A stretch of DNA of 64,000 nucleotides from Idiomarina abyssalis (GTDB lineage Bacteria > Pseudomonadota > Gammaproteobacteria > Enterobacterales > Alteromonadaceae): assembly GCF_900116625.1 (NCBI RefSeq), contig NZ_FPBE01000001.1, positions 1 through 64,000 of the forward strand. Direction: 5' to 3'. A program made the translations under genes and the position numbers. The notes below the pieces were generated by a model. That model searched no databases. It was not told where the DNA came from and saw only the letters and a program-made list of their open reading frames with translations. Shown here piece by piece: positions 27,532-36,601 of the stretch (position 1 is the stretch's first letter; each line of letters starts with the position of its first letter).

Positions 27532-27941
27532 AATGAGGTTCCGGGCAATGGCGAGCCAAGGCTAACGCAAGAGCGAATGCGACCTTTGCTGCTTATAATT
27601 ACTTTTATCATTCTGTCACCGCTTACAATCCGGACATGCCCAGGTACAGCCGCACCGGAGTTACCGTAGAACTTGAGTGGACTTGCTGCGCTGTACGTCG
27701 ATTCTGTCATTGCTTTAAAAACACTGGAGCGAGCGTCAAGAGGTACCAGTTCAGCAACTATTGAGCGCTGTTCCTTCTGTGCCTTTGCTTTTACTTGATG
27801 CAAATACAACAACCAGCGATTACTGGCCTGCTGCAACAGTAAGGTCTCCATTTGTTGACTCAATAACGGCATTGATAACGCACCTAAGCCAGCGCTAATT
27901 GTCAGTGCAATAAGCATTTCAACGAGGGAATAACCACGCAC
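27525..27941 (-). CDS. FimT/GspH-like minor pilin
   Basis: A prepilin-like protein of 138 aa if started at the GTG at 27941, giving MRG-YSLVEMLIALTISAGLGALS; the frame stays open to a TTG at 28016 (163 aa), but that lacks a ribosome-binding site, while AAAAAGG precedes the GTG. Glu is at mature position 5. The C-terminal region has a GspH-like GHVRIVSGDRMIKVIISSKGRIR and two cysteines near the end. First gene of the pilin cluster, divergent from flhA. Confidence 0.7.
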   Translation of the reverse strand: MRGYSLVEMLIALTISAGLGALSMPLLSQQMETLLLQQASNRWLLYLHQVKAKAQKEQRSIVAELVPLDARSSVFKAMTESTYSAASPLKFYGNSGAAVPGHVRIVSGDRMIKVIISSKGRIRSCVSLGSPLPGTSLC

Positions 27942-28040
27942 GGTAATAACCTTTTTGTTAAAGAGCAGAGAGTGTAGCTGCCAGACGATAAATATCTGTA
28001 GGCCAAAACGTATCAACGAGTCAGAAAATATTTAAAAAGC

Positions 28041-28056
28041 TGGCTCGATTCTTGAA
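28041..28056 (+). promoter_or_regulatory. Weak sigma-54-like promoter of flhA
   Basis: TGGCTCG-ATTC-TTGAA has the -24 GG at 28042-28043 and G at 28054, 12 bp apart, but the -12 GC is changed to GA. Position fits the sigma-54 control of flhA known in polar flagellates. Transcription would start near 28067, compatible with translation from 28100 and not from the TTG at 28052. Confidence 0.5.
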
Positions 28057-28099
28057 TGAAGCACCGCAGGTTCAACTTTTTGACGCAACAGGAAGACGT

Positions 28100-30253
28100 A
28101 TGGCGGGCGGTGCCGAAAAGTTAGTAGGTTTAAGAAATTTCACGCAGAACAACGCGCATCTGATTAAAGGATTCGGAACGCCTGTGGCCATTATGGCCAT
28201 TCTGGCGATGGTAGTTCTGCCAATTCCGGCCGTGGTGCTGGATATTCTGTTCTCGTTTTCAATTACCTTGTCGCTGGTAGTTATGCTGGTGGCGGTTTAT
28301 ACCCAACGTCCGCTAGATTTCGCTGCGTTTCCGACGGTATTGCTTATTGCTACGGTCTTACGGTTAAGCCTTAACGTTGCCTCAACCCGTATTGTTTTGC
28401 TGGAAGGTCATAACGGCCCCGGCGCGGCGGGCTCAGTGATTGAAGCCTTCGGTAGCGTGGTCATAGGCGGTAACTACACCGTTGGTCTGGTGGTGTTTGC
28501 CATTCTGGTTATTATTAACTTTGTGGTTATCACCAAAGGTGCCGGCCGTATTTCAGAAGTTACTGCCCGTTTTACCCTTGATGCCATGCCGGGTAAACAG
28601 ATGGCTATTGATGCCGACCTGAACGCGGGTTTAATCAATCAGGAAGAAGCCAAAGCCCGACGCAGTGACGTAACCCGTGAAGCCGATTTCTACGGCTCTA
28701 TGGACGGTGCCAGTAAGTTCGTAAAAGGGGACGCCATAGCCGGTATCCTTATTCTCTTTATTAACATTATCGGCGGCCTGCTCATTGGTATGATCCAGTA
28801 CGGCCTGACCTTTAATGAGGCCGTGGAAGTTTATACCCTGTTGACCATTGGTGACGGCCTGGTCGCGCAAATCCCCTCTTTATTACTGTCGGTTGCTACC
28901 GCCATTATCATTACTCGCGAAAATGACAGTAAAGACATGGGTGATGCCGTTGTACTGCAACTGCTTGATAACCCCAAGGTTTTGGTCATTACCAGTGCGG
29001 TACTCTTTGCTATGGGTGTTATCCCGGGTATGCCACATCTGGCGTTCTTGAGTATGTCAGCGGTACTAGCCGGTGCAGCGTACTTTAAGCTTAAAAAGTC
29101 AAAAGTCGAAGAAGGCGAGCTGGTAGAGAAAGAACAGGAGCAGCAAGTCCAGCAGGCGCAGCAAAAAGAGCTTAGCTGGGACGATGTGCGCCATGTAGAC
29201 ACTATTGGTCTGGAAGTTGGCTATCGTTTAATTCCTTTGGTCGATAAGCAGCAGGGCGGCGAGCTCCTGTCACGCATAAAAGGCGTGCGTAAGAAGCAGT
29301 CACAGGAATTTGGTTTCCTGGTGCCAGCTGTTCATATCAGAGACAACCTGGATTTAGGCCCTAACAGTTACCGAATTACCCTAATGGGTGTGACTATGGG
29401 CGAAGCTGAAATTCGCCATGACTGGGAAATGGCGATTAACCCGGGTCAGGTTTTCGGCGAATTGGAAGGCGAAAAAACAACTGACCCTGCCTTTGGCCTG
29501 GATGCGGTCTGGATCCGTCCGGAACAACGAGAGCATGCGCAGACCCTGGGTTATACCGTGGTGGATGCGGCAACTGTGGTTGCAACACATTTAAGTCAAA
29601 TAGTGACAAACCATGCGTCACAGCTACTGGGTCATGAAGAAGCACAAGAATTACTGGATCGTTTAGGTCGCACGCATCCTAAGCTGGTTGAAGGCCTGAT
29701 TCCGGATCTGCTGTCATTGGGCAATTTTGTGAAAGTACTGCAAAACCTATTGGATGAAGGTATTGCGATTCGTGACATGCGCACCATTGTACAAACCCTG
29801 GTTGAGTATGCTGGGCGTAGTCAGGACCCAGAAGTATTAACGGCTGCGGTCAGAATCTCACTACGCCGTTTAATTGTTCAGGATATTGCTGAAGGGGCGG
29901 CTGAACTGCCTGTCATAACTTTGGCACCAGAGTTGGAACAGATGTTGCATCAGTCATTGCAAATGGCTGGTAATGACGGAAATCAGCAAGGCGCCGGAAT
30001 CGAACCAGGTTTGGCCGAACGCCTGCAACAGTCATTACGCGAAGTGCATCAGCAGCAGGAAATGAATGGTGAACCTTCAGTACTGCTGACCTCCGGACTT
30101 CTGCGGTCAACCATGGCGCGATTTGCGCGTCACGCTACCGATGGTATGCGAGTGTTGTCCTATCAGGAAGTACCGGATGATAAACAAATTCGCATTGTCA
30201 GCTCAATTGGTGGACAACAAAACGGTGGTGAACAAACCGCCACACAAGAGTAA
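28100..30253 (+). CDS. flhA: Flagellar export gate protein FlhA
   Basis: A 717-aa FHIPEP-family export-gate protein. The N-terminal part (about 1-330) has around eight hydrophobic segments and the signature RPLDFAAFPTVLLIATVLRL plus TKGAGRISEVTARFTLDAMPGKQMAID. The C-terminal cytoplasmic domain (about 350-700) docks chaperone-substrate complexes. ATG at 28100 is preferred because GGAAG precedes it and the promoter-like element lies over the upstream in-frame TTG at 28052. It opens the flhA-flhF-flhG-fliA-che operon; the usual upstream fliE-R/flhB genes are not here. Confidence 0.95.
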   Translation: MAGGAEKLVGLRNFTQNNAHLIKGFGTPVAIMAILAMVVLPIPAVVLDILFSFSITLSLVVMLVAVYTQRPLDFAAFPTVLLIATVLRLSLNVASTRIVLLEGHNGPGAAGSVIEAFGSVVIGGNYTVGLVVFAILVIINFVVITKGAGRISEVTARFTLDAMPGKQMAIDADLNAGLINQEEAKARRSDVTREADFYGSMDGASKFVKGDAIAGILILFINIIGGLLIGMIQYGLTFNEAVEVYTLLTIGDGLVAQIPSLLLSVATAIIITRENDSKDMGDAVVLQLLDNPKVLVITSAVLFAMGVIPGMPHLAFLSMSAVLAGAAYFKLKKSKVEEGELVEKEQEQQVQQAQQKELSWDDVRHVDTIGLEVGYRLIPLVDKQQGGELLSRIKGVRKKQSQEFGFLVPAVHIRDNLDLGPNSYRITLMGVTMGEAEIRHDWEMAINPGQVFGELEGEKTTDPAFGLDAVWIRPEQREHAQTLGYTVVDAATVVATHLSQIVTNHASQLLGHEEAQELLDRLGRTHPKLVEGLIPDLLSLGNFVKVLQNLLDEGIAIRDMRTIVQTLVEYAGRSQDPEVLTAAVRISLRRLIVQDIAEGAAELPVITLAPELEQMLHQSLQMAGNDGNQQGAGIEPGLAERLQQSLREVHQQQEMNGEPSVLLTSGLLRSTMARFARHATDGMRVLSYQEVPDDKQIRIVSSIGGQQNGGEQTATQE

Positions 30254-30265
30254 CGGGAGTCGCTT

Positions 30266-31600
30266 GTGAAGATTAAACGCTTTTTTGCCGAAGATATGCG
30301 CCGTGGTTTGCAACAGGTTAAAGAAACCTTAGGTCCGGATGCTATTATCCTTTCTAATAAGAAGGTAAATGGTGGTATTGAGCTGGTTGCAGCTATTGAT
30401 CCAGATGCGCAACAGGCACAGCCAATGGCTGAGCAGGCACCGAATGAGCCGGCCGCATCAAAGACACCGGAAGTACCGGCTGAATCTTTGCAGGAACTGT
30501 TACAGCGTCAGACACAGGCTGAACAGCCTGCGCAACGCACGGCTGCGCAAGCGGTTGCTGAGCCCACACAACGACCAGAACCAAAGCCAGAGCCACAAGC
30601 TTTCGCCGATACTCAGTTAAGCGACGACATTTTTCCCGAACAAGTAAACGCACCAGCAGCGGACGACTCCCAGGCCATTGCTGAGCTGCGCTCTCAGGTA
30701 AACGGTATTCGTCAACTATTGGAACACCAGTTGAGTGGCTTGATGAAGCAGGAAATGGATCGCGAAGAGCCGACCCGTGCTATGCTGATGAATCGCTTGA
30801 TGTCTATGGGCTTAAGTGAACGAGTTGCGGACCAGATTGCTTGTTTTATTCCCGAAGGTGGCTCAGACGATGAAGCATGGGAACAGACCCTGCATTTATT
30901 AGAAGGTCAGTTGAATACAACGTCCGACGATATTTTGACACGCGGCGGTGCGGTTGCTTTAGTCGGCCCAACCGGCGTGGGTAAAACCACCACTATTGCG
31001 AAGCTGGCGGCTCGTTACGCTCAGCGCCATGGTGCGGATAAGGTGGCATTAATTACCACGGATACCTTCCGTATTGGTGCCAGTGAACAATTACAAACCT
31101 ATGGTCGTATAATAGGGTGTCCGGTAAAAGTTGCTAAAAATGCACAAGAGCTGGCAGATGCGTTACTTTCACTGCGCCAGAAGAGCTTAATTTTAATTGA
31201 TACGGCCGGCATGGGCCAACGCGACAAGCGTTTGAGCGAGCAGTTAAGTCAGCTTATCCAGAATTCAAGACTGCGTATTCGCCCATATCTGGTACTTTCA
31301 GCGACATCACAGAATCAGGTATTGATGGATGCTGTTAAGCAGTTTAAAACCTTGCCTTTATCCGGTTGCATTTTTACCAAGCTGGACGAATGCTTAAGTT
31401 TAGGTGAGAGTATCAGCGTGGCTATTGAGCATGGCTTACCAGTAGGCTATTTAACCAATGGTCAGCAGGTTCCTGAAGACATTCGTGTTGCCGATGCGAA
31501 CTTTATGGTAGCGGAGGCCGAGCGTTTGCTTGATAAAAGCATTTGTTCCTCAGTGTCAGACGTGCCAAAATCGTATTGGAATGCGGCGTTTTCTCGCTGA
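30266..31600 (+). CDS. flhF: SRP-type GTPase FlhF, polar flagellum placement
   Basis: A 444-aa protein that marks the pole for flagellar assembly. The N-terminal basic B domain is followed by a Gln/Pro/Ala-rich linker (about 50-130). The NG GTPase core has GPTGVGKTTTIAKLAA, DTFRIGASEQLQTYG, LIDTAGMGQRD and TKLDE. It starts at GTG with GGGAG upstream, 12 bp after flhA. It works with FlhG, encoded next, as in Vibrio and Shewanella. Confidence 0.97.
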   Translation: MKIKRFFAEDMRRGLQQVKETLGPDAIILSNKKVNGGIELVAAIDPDAQQAQPMAEQAPNEPAASKTPEVPAESLQELLQRQTQAEQPAQRTAAQAVAEPTQRPEPKPEPQAFADTQLSDDIFPEQVNAPAADDSQAIAELRSQVNGIRQLLEHQLSGLMKQEMDREEPTRAMLMNRLMSMGLSERVADQIACFIPEGGSDDEAWEQTLHLLEGQLNTTSDDILTRGGAVALVGPTGVGKTTTIAKLAARYAQRHGADKVALITTDTFRIGASEQLQTYGRIIGCPVKVAKNAQELADALLSLRQKSLILIDTAGMGQRDKRLSEQLSQLIQNSRLRIRPYLVLSATSQNQVLMDAVKQFKTLPLSGCIFTKLDECLSLGESISVAIEHGLPVGYLTNGQQVPEDIRVADANFMVAEAERLLDKSICSSVSDVPKSYWNAAFSR

Positions 31601-31656
31601 ATGAGCCGAAGTAATATGAAGCTGTTGTCAATTTAGTCAGAAAAGAGATACGCCCG

Positions 31657-32529
31657 ATGGATCAAGCAAGCGGTCTGCGAAGAATGAAACAATCAAAAGT
31701 AAAAGTTATTGCGGTAACCGGTGGTAAAGGTGGCGTTGGTAAAACCAATGTGTCGCTGAATATGGCTATTGCAATGGCAAAGCAGGGCAAACGAGTATTG
31801 GTGCTGGACGCCGACTTAGGCCTGGCTAACGTCGATGTGATGTTGGGTCTTCGTGTTGAGCGTAATCTCTCTCATGTATTAAGCGGCCAGTGTGAACTGG
31901 AAGATATTCTGATAGAAGGCCCTGCGGGAATAAAAATTGTTCCGGCAACGTCTGGTACACGTTCGATGGTGGATCTCAGTGAATCTGAGCATGCCGGTTT
32001 AATTAGAGCGTTTAGCCAGTTACAGGGTAATTATGACGTGCTGATTGTGGATACTGCAGCTGGCATAGGTAACACCGTTGTCAGTTTTGCCCGAGCCTCA
32101 CAGGACGTGCTAGTCGTAGTTTGCGATGAACCAACATCGATTACCGATGCTTATGCTCTTATTAAAGTATTGAGCCGTGAGCAGGGGCTTTTCAAATTCA
32201 AAGTAGTTGCCAATATGGTGCGCAATATGCGTGACGGGCAAGTACTGTTCAATAAGCTCACTAAGGTTACCGACCGGTTCTTAGATGTTGCGCTGGAGCT
32301 GGCAGCAATTATTCCTTTCGATGAAAACTTGCGTTTAGCCGTGCGGAAACAGCAATCCTTTGTCATGGCTTACCCTAAATCGCCGGCGTCATTAGCGATA
32401 AAAGCACTGGCTAAGAAGGCGCTGGACTGGCCCGTTCCGGCTCAAGCCGGAGGACATTTAGAATTTTTCCTTGAACAATTGATAACTTCTGCCGATAACG
32501 AGAGTAAGCGGGATGTTGCCAATGAATAA
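31657..32529 (+). CDS. flhG: MinD-like ATPase FlhG (FleN), flagellar number control
   Basis: A 290-aa ParA/MinD-family ATPase limiting flagellar number. The deviant Walker A GGKGGVGKTN (about 23-32), the switch VLVLDADLGLANVDVMLGL and LIVDTAAGIG are intact. A short N-terminal MDQASGLRRMKQ extension resembles the FlhF-activating segment of FlhG proteins. The gene overlaps fliA by 17 bp. It antagonises FlhF and, in relatives, also the FlrA/FleQ master regulator. Confidence 0.96.
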   Translation: MDQASGLRRMKQSKVKVIAVTGGKGGVGKTNVSLNMAIAMAKQGKRVLVLDADLGLANVDVMLGLRVERNLSHVLSGQCELEDILIEGPAGIKIVPATSGTRSMVDLSESEHAGLIRAFSQLQGNYDVLIVDTAAGIGNTVVSFARASQDVLVVVCDEPTSITDAYALIKVLSREQGLFKFKVVANMVRNMRDGQVLFNKLTKVTDRFLDVALELAAIIPFDENLRLAVRKQQSFVMAYPKSPASLAIKALAKKALDWPVPAQAGGHLEFFLEQLITSADNESKRDVANE

Positions 32530-33247
32530 AGCTGCCGTTTATGCCGCCACCGCTGACAACCGGAATGCCATTATTGAGCAGCATACCGGACTGGTTAAGC
32601 GTATTGCCCACCACATGATGGCGAGACTACCCGCCAGCGTGCAAGTGGATGATTTAATACAGGCAGGCATGATTGGCTTACTAGAAGCTGCGCGTAACTT
32701 TGATAACAGCAAAGGTGCCAGCTTCGAAACTTTTGCCGGCATTCGCATTCGTGGTGCAATGCTGGACGAAATTCGTCGCGGCGATTGGGCCCCTCGCTCA
32801 GTACACCGTAACCACAGACGTGTGCTGGAAGCCATTCGCCAGGTTGAAAACGAGACCGGGCGGGACGCAAAAGATACAGAAGTAGCCGCAAAACTGAATA
32901 TGGGTATGGATGAATACCACCATATTTTGCGGGATGTGAGTTCAGGACGAATTGTTGGAATTGAAGATCTTGGCGTGTCAGAAGATGCGTTAATGCCAGA
33001 GCAGGTCACAGGTTCAGCTTATGAGCCACAACGAGATGTTGAGAACGCTGCGTTTCATAAAGCATTGGTTTCGACAATTTCATCGTTACCAGAACGTGAA
33101 GCCTTGGTGCTTTCGTTGTATTATGACGAAGAATTGAATTTAAAAGAGATAGGTGAAGTGCTGAGCGTGAGTGAATCACGTGTCAGTCAGATTCACAGTC
33201 AGGCAATGTTGCGGCTGAAGTCGCGAATGCAAAATTGGGTTGAATAA
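32513..33247 (+). CDS. fliA: RNA polymerase sigma-28 factor FliA
   Basis: A 244-aa flagellar sigma factor. Region 2 includes VDDLIQAGMIGLLEAARNFD and FETFAGIRIRGAMLDEIRRGDW. Region 4 is the C-terminal helix-turn-helix LNLKEIGEVLSVSESRVSQIHSQAMLRL. Its targets in this window are the flgK, fliC and flaG promoters. The start at 32513 overlaps flhG; the ATG at 32522 (MNKAAVYA) is an alternative. It must be held in check by FlgM, which is not encoded here. Confidence 0.97.
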   Translation: MLPMNKAAVYAATADNRNAIIEQHTGLVKRIAHHMMARLPASVQVDDLIQAGMIGLLEAARNFDNSKGASFETFAGIRIRGAMLDEIRRGDWAPRSVHRNHRRVLEAIRQVENETGRDAKDTEVAAKLNMGMDEYHHILRDVSSGRIVGIEDLGVSEDALMPEQVTGSAYEPQRDVENAAFHKALVSTISSLPEREALVLSLYYDEELNLKEIGEVLSVSESRVSQIHSQAMLRLKSRMQNWVE

Positions 33248-33284
33248 ACTTTGGTGGTAATCGAGAGCCTCAGTGGAGGGTGCT

Positions 33285-33668
33285 TTGGATAAAAATATGA
33301 AAATTCTTGTTGTGGATGACTTTTCTACAATGAGACGAATCATTAAGAATTTACTTCGTGATCTTGGCTTTACCAATATTCAGGAAGCTGATGACGGTAA
33401 TACGGCTTTACCCATGTTGCAGAACGGTGATTTCGACTTTGTCGTAACCGATTGGAACATGCCCGGTATGCAGGGAATTGACTTGCTACGTGAAATTCGC
33501 AAGGACGATAACTTGGCGCATTTACCGGTATTGATGGTAACGGCCGAAGCTAAGCGTGAGCAAATCATCATGGCCGCACAAGCGGGGGTTAATGGTTACA
33601 TCGTAAAACCGTTTACAGCCGTAACGTTGAAAGAAAAGCTCGACAAGATTTTCGAACGTATTAGCTAA
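33285..33668 (+). CDS. cheY: Chemotaxis response regulator CheY
   Basis: A single-domain receiver of 127 aa that binds the motor switch when phosphorylated. Acidic pocket [21 protein letters not shown], phosphoacceptor region [17 protein letters not shown], switch threonine in VTAEAKRE and lysine in [14 protein letters not shown] directly upstream favours the TTG at 33285 (MDKNMKIL); an in-frame GTG at 33273 would add four residues, as in some Vibrio annotations. It belongs to the flhA-fliA-che operon. Confidence 0.96.
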   Translation: MDKNMKILVVDDFSTMRRIIKNLLRDLGFTNIQEADDGNTALPMLQNGDFDFVVTDWNMPGMQGIDLLREIRKDDNLAHLPVLMVTAEAKREQIIMAAQAGVNGYIVKPFTAVTLKEKLDKIFERIS

Positions 33669-33675
33669 AGGGCGA

Positions 33676-34428
33676 ATGACTATGTCTGATAACGCCCATG
33701 ATATTTCTCTGGAGCAAGCCAAGGAACTCGTAGCCTTGCTTGAAGACGGGAAGCAGCAGCAGGCAAATCAATTACTGGAAGACGTTTACAACCGTCGTAA
33801 CGACAAGTTGTTTACCTCTGTCGGCCAGTTAACACGCGACCTCCACGAAGCACTTCAGGACTTTCAGGTAGACCCTCGCATTGTGCAAATGACACAAGAT
33901 GATCTTCCTGATGCGCAAAACCGTTTGTTGTATGTCATTGAGAAAACCGAAGACGCAGCCAATAGAACAATGGATGCGGTAGAGGCTTGCCTGCCGTTAG
34001 CAGATGAGATGCATCAGCGTGTAGAGAAGGTCATGCCGGCCTGGAACAGGCTGATGAGTAACGATATTGAGTTAAATGAATTCAAGTCTTTATGCCATCA
34101 GGTCGATGACGTACTTAAGCGCTGTGGTGAAAACATGCCACAAGTGCATGGGTTGATGACTGAAGTATTGATGGCTCAGGACTTTCAGGATATTACCGGG
34201 CAAGTCATTCGCCGGGTTATTCAGTTAGTTGAAGACGTTGAAAAGAACTTAATTGAGCTACTCAAAATATTCGGTAAAGAAGAAGAGCGCCGTAAGGCAG
34301 CAACCTCAACGCCTGATAAGAAAAATGCAGGTGTTGCGGAAGGCCCTATTATAGATGCTGATCAACGCGATGACGTGGTTGGCGGACAAGACGAAGTGGA
34401 CGATTTGCTGTCCAGTTTAGGTTTCTAG
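33676..34428 (+). CDS. cheZ: CheY-P phosphatase CheZ
   Basis: A 250-aa, mainly helical phosphatase. The catalytic region is in the long hairpin, where LMAQDFQDITGQVIRRVI contains the conserved Asp and Gln. The C-terminus QDEVDDLLSSLGF is the CheY-docking helix, separated by a flexible linker. 8 bp after cheY. The docking peptide resembles repeats in the next gene, cheA. Confidence 0.96.
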   Translation: MTMSDNAHDISLEQAKELVALLEDGKQQQANQLLEDVYNRRNDKLFTSVGQLTRDLHEALQDFQVDPRIVQMTQDDLPDAQNRLLYVIEKTEDAANRTMDAVEACLPLADEMHQRVEKVMPAWNRLMSNDIELNEFKSLCHQVDDVLKRCGENMPQVHGLMTEVLMAQDFQDITGQVIRRVIQLVEDVEKNLIELLKIFGKEEERRKAATSTPDKKNAGVAEGPIIDADQRDDVVGGQDEVDDLLSSLGF

Positions 34429-34441
34429 GAGCATCAGTCGC

Positions 34442-36586
34442 ATGAGCTTTGATATGGACGAAGACATTCTGCAGGACTTTTTGATCGAGGCGGGAGAGAT
34501 CCTCGAGCAATTGTCTGAACAGCTGGTTGAACTGGAAAATGATCCAGAAAATAAAGACCTGCTGAATGCTATTTTCCGTGGTTTTCATACCGTGAAAGGT
34601 GGTGCCGGGTTTTTGTCGCTGGGCGCACTCGTTGATACCTGCCACGGTGCGGAAAATGTGTTCGATACCCTGCGTAATGGCCAACGTACCGTCACCTCCG
34701 ACTTGATGGATGTTATTCTACAGTCGCTGGATACCATTAATGCTCAATTTGCACAGGTTCGGGCTAAAGAAGAGCCCGAAGCTGCATCACCTGAATTACT
34801 GGAACTTCTGCATAAGTTGAGCCAGCCGGAATCGGAAGATGAAGAGCCGGTTAAAGCGCCGGAACCAGAACCCGAACCAGAGTCCGAGCCCGAGGTAGCT
34901 GACGCGAGTAGCGGCGAAAGTATTGATGAAATTCAGGACGACGAATTTGAAGCTTTACTGGATGAACTGCATGGTGAAGGTAAAGGACCGGGCAAGAAAG
35001 AAGAAGCTAAAGCTTCCGCTGCTGAGTCGGCACCGGGCGATGACAACGATGAAATAACAGACGATGAGTTTGAATCGTTGCTGGATGAATTGCACGGCAG
35101 TGGTAAGGCTCCTCAGAGTGCTGAAAAAACACAAGAGAAGCAAAAAGAGCCAGCAAAAGATGACGAAATAACAGATGACGAGTTCGAGTCGCTGTTAGAT
35201 GAACTCCATGGCAGTGGTAAAGCGCCGACGCCTAAAGGAGATAAGCCAGCAGAAAAAGCCGCTGAGAAGAAACCTGAGCCAAAACCGCAAGCTAAACCTC
35301 AACCTAAGCCTGCAGCTAAACCAGAGCCGAAAGCAGCTGCGGCCAAAGCGGAAGATAAACCTGCGGCAGCAAAAGCCGTGGATAAAAAGCCAGCGGCGCC
35401 GGCACCAGCTCAGGCTGAAACCACAGTCCGGGTTGATACCAAACGTTTAGATGAAATTATGAATATGGTCGGTGAGCTGGTTTTAGTCCGGAATCGTCTA
35501 TTAAGCCTGAGTAACTCAGATGAATCAGACAGTGACGAGATGGGTAAAGCCATTTCTAATCTGGATGTTGTAACTGGCGACTTGCAAGGCGCGGTTATGA
35601 AAACCCGTATGCAGCCTATTAAGAAAGTTTTTGGGCGTTTCCCTCGGGTTGTCAGGGACTTAGCGCGCAGCCTTAAGAAAGAAATTAACCTTGAGATGTA
35701 CGGTGAAGATACCGACCTGGATAAAAACCTGGTAGAAGCACTGGCCGATCCTTTGGTGCATTTGGTTCGTAACTCTGTTGACCACGGTATTGAAATGCCG
35801 GACGTGCGCGAAGCTAATGGTAAACCGCGTGCGGGGACGGTAACGCTGTCGGCGTCTCAGGAAGGCGACCATATTATGCTGTCGATTAAAGACGACGGTG
35901 CAGGTATGGATGCGGAAAAGCTTAAGGGCATTGCTATCAGCAAAGGTATTCTCGATACCGACGCCGCTGCGCGTCTGAGTGACGAAGATGCTTATAATCT
36001 GATTTTTGCCGCTGGCTTTTCGACCAAAGAAGAAGTTTCAGACATATCCGGCCGCGGTGTCGGGATGGATGTGGTTAAAACCAAAATTAGTCAGCTTAAC
36101 GGTAGTGTCAAAATTCAGTCTGAGCTGGGTAAGGGCACGGAGCTTTTAATTAAAGTTCCACTGACTCTGGCGATACTGCCTACCTTAATGGTTGCGGTAA
36201 AAGAGCAGACATTTGCTCTGCCACTGGCTGTGGTAAGCGAAATTATCGATCTGGATATGAAGCGTACCAATACCGTTGATGGTCAATTAACACTGATTGT
36301 ACGTGACCGTGCTATTCCGCTGTTTTTCTTAGAGCATTGGTTGGTTCGTAATCCGGATCGTTCAAGCCGTAATGAGAAAGGCCATGTCGTGGTTGTGCAA
36401 ATTGGCAACCAACAGGTTGGTTTCGTCGTCAACGCATTGATTGGTCAGGAAGAAGTGGTCATAAAACCATTAGATAAGCTATTGCAGGGTACACCGGGTA
36501 TGGCTGGAGCAACTATCACCAGTGATGGCGGTATTGCTTTGATTGTTGATGTACCAAGTATGCTTAAGTATTACGCAAAACGATAA
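34442..36586 (+). CDS. cheA: Chemotaxis histidine kinase CheA
   Basis: A 714-aa kinase that phosphorylates CheY and CheB. HPt domain at 1-105 with the phospho-histidine at 49 (FHTVKGGAG). Residues about 110-325 are a long Glu/Pro/Lys/Ala-rich linker with three repeats but no recognisable P2 domain. P3 dimerisation starts at the TVRVDTKRLDEIMNMVGELV segment (about 325). The ATPase has LVHLVRNSVDHGIE, DDGAGMD and GRGVGMDVV; a CheW-like domain ends the protein. The repeats may dock CheY or the ParP protein encoded three genes downstream. Confidence 0.97.
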   Translation: MSFDMDEDILQDFLIEAGEILEQLSEQLVELENDPENKDLLNAIFRGFHTVKGGAGFLSLGALVDTCHGAENVFDTLRNGQRTVTSDLMDVILQSLDTINAQFAQVRAKEEPEAASPELLELLHKLSQPESEDEEPVKAPEPEPEPESEPEVADASSGESIDEIQDDEFEALLDELHGEGKGPGKKEEAKASAAESAPGDDNDEITDDEFESLLDELHGSGKAPQSAEKTQEKQKEPAKDDEITDDEFESLLDELHGSGKAPTPKGDKPAEKAAEKKPEPKPQAKPQPKPAAKPEPKAAAAKAEDKPAAAKAVDKKPAAPAPAQAETTVRVDTKRLDEIMNMVGELVLVRNRLLSLSNSDESDSDEMGKAISNLDVVTGDLQGAVMKTRMQPIKKVFGRFPRVVRDLARSLKKEINLEMYGEDTDLDKNLVEALADPLVHLVRNSVDHGIEMPDVREANGKPRAGTVTLSASQEGDHIMLSIKDDGAGMDAEKLKGIAISKGILDTDAAARLSDEDAYNLIFAAGFSTKEEVSDISGRGVGMDVVKTKISQLNGSVKIQSELGKGTELLIKVPLTLAILPTLMVAVKEQTFALPLAVVSEIIDLDMKRTNTVDGQLTLIVRDRAIPLFFLEHWLVRNPDRSSRNEKGHVVVVQIGNQQVGFVVNALIGQEEVVIKPLDKLLQGTPGMAGATITSDGGIALIVDVPSMLKYYAKR
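34928..35227 (+). repeat. Three degenerate repeats in the CheA linker
   Basis: Three in-frame copies near 34928-34984, 35048-35110 and 35161-35227 encode DDEFEALLDELHGEGK, DDEFESLLDELHGSGK and DDEFESLLDELHGSGK (cores at residues 166, 207 and 245). DNA copies differ at many third positions while the peptide is kept, so the amino acid sequence is under selection and this is not a recent slippage. Confidence 0.85.
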
Positions 36587-36601
36587 CGGGACACACCGTT
36601 C

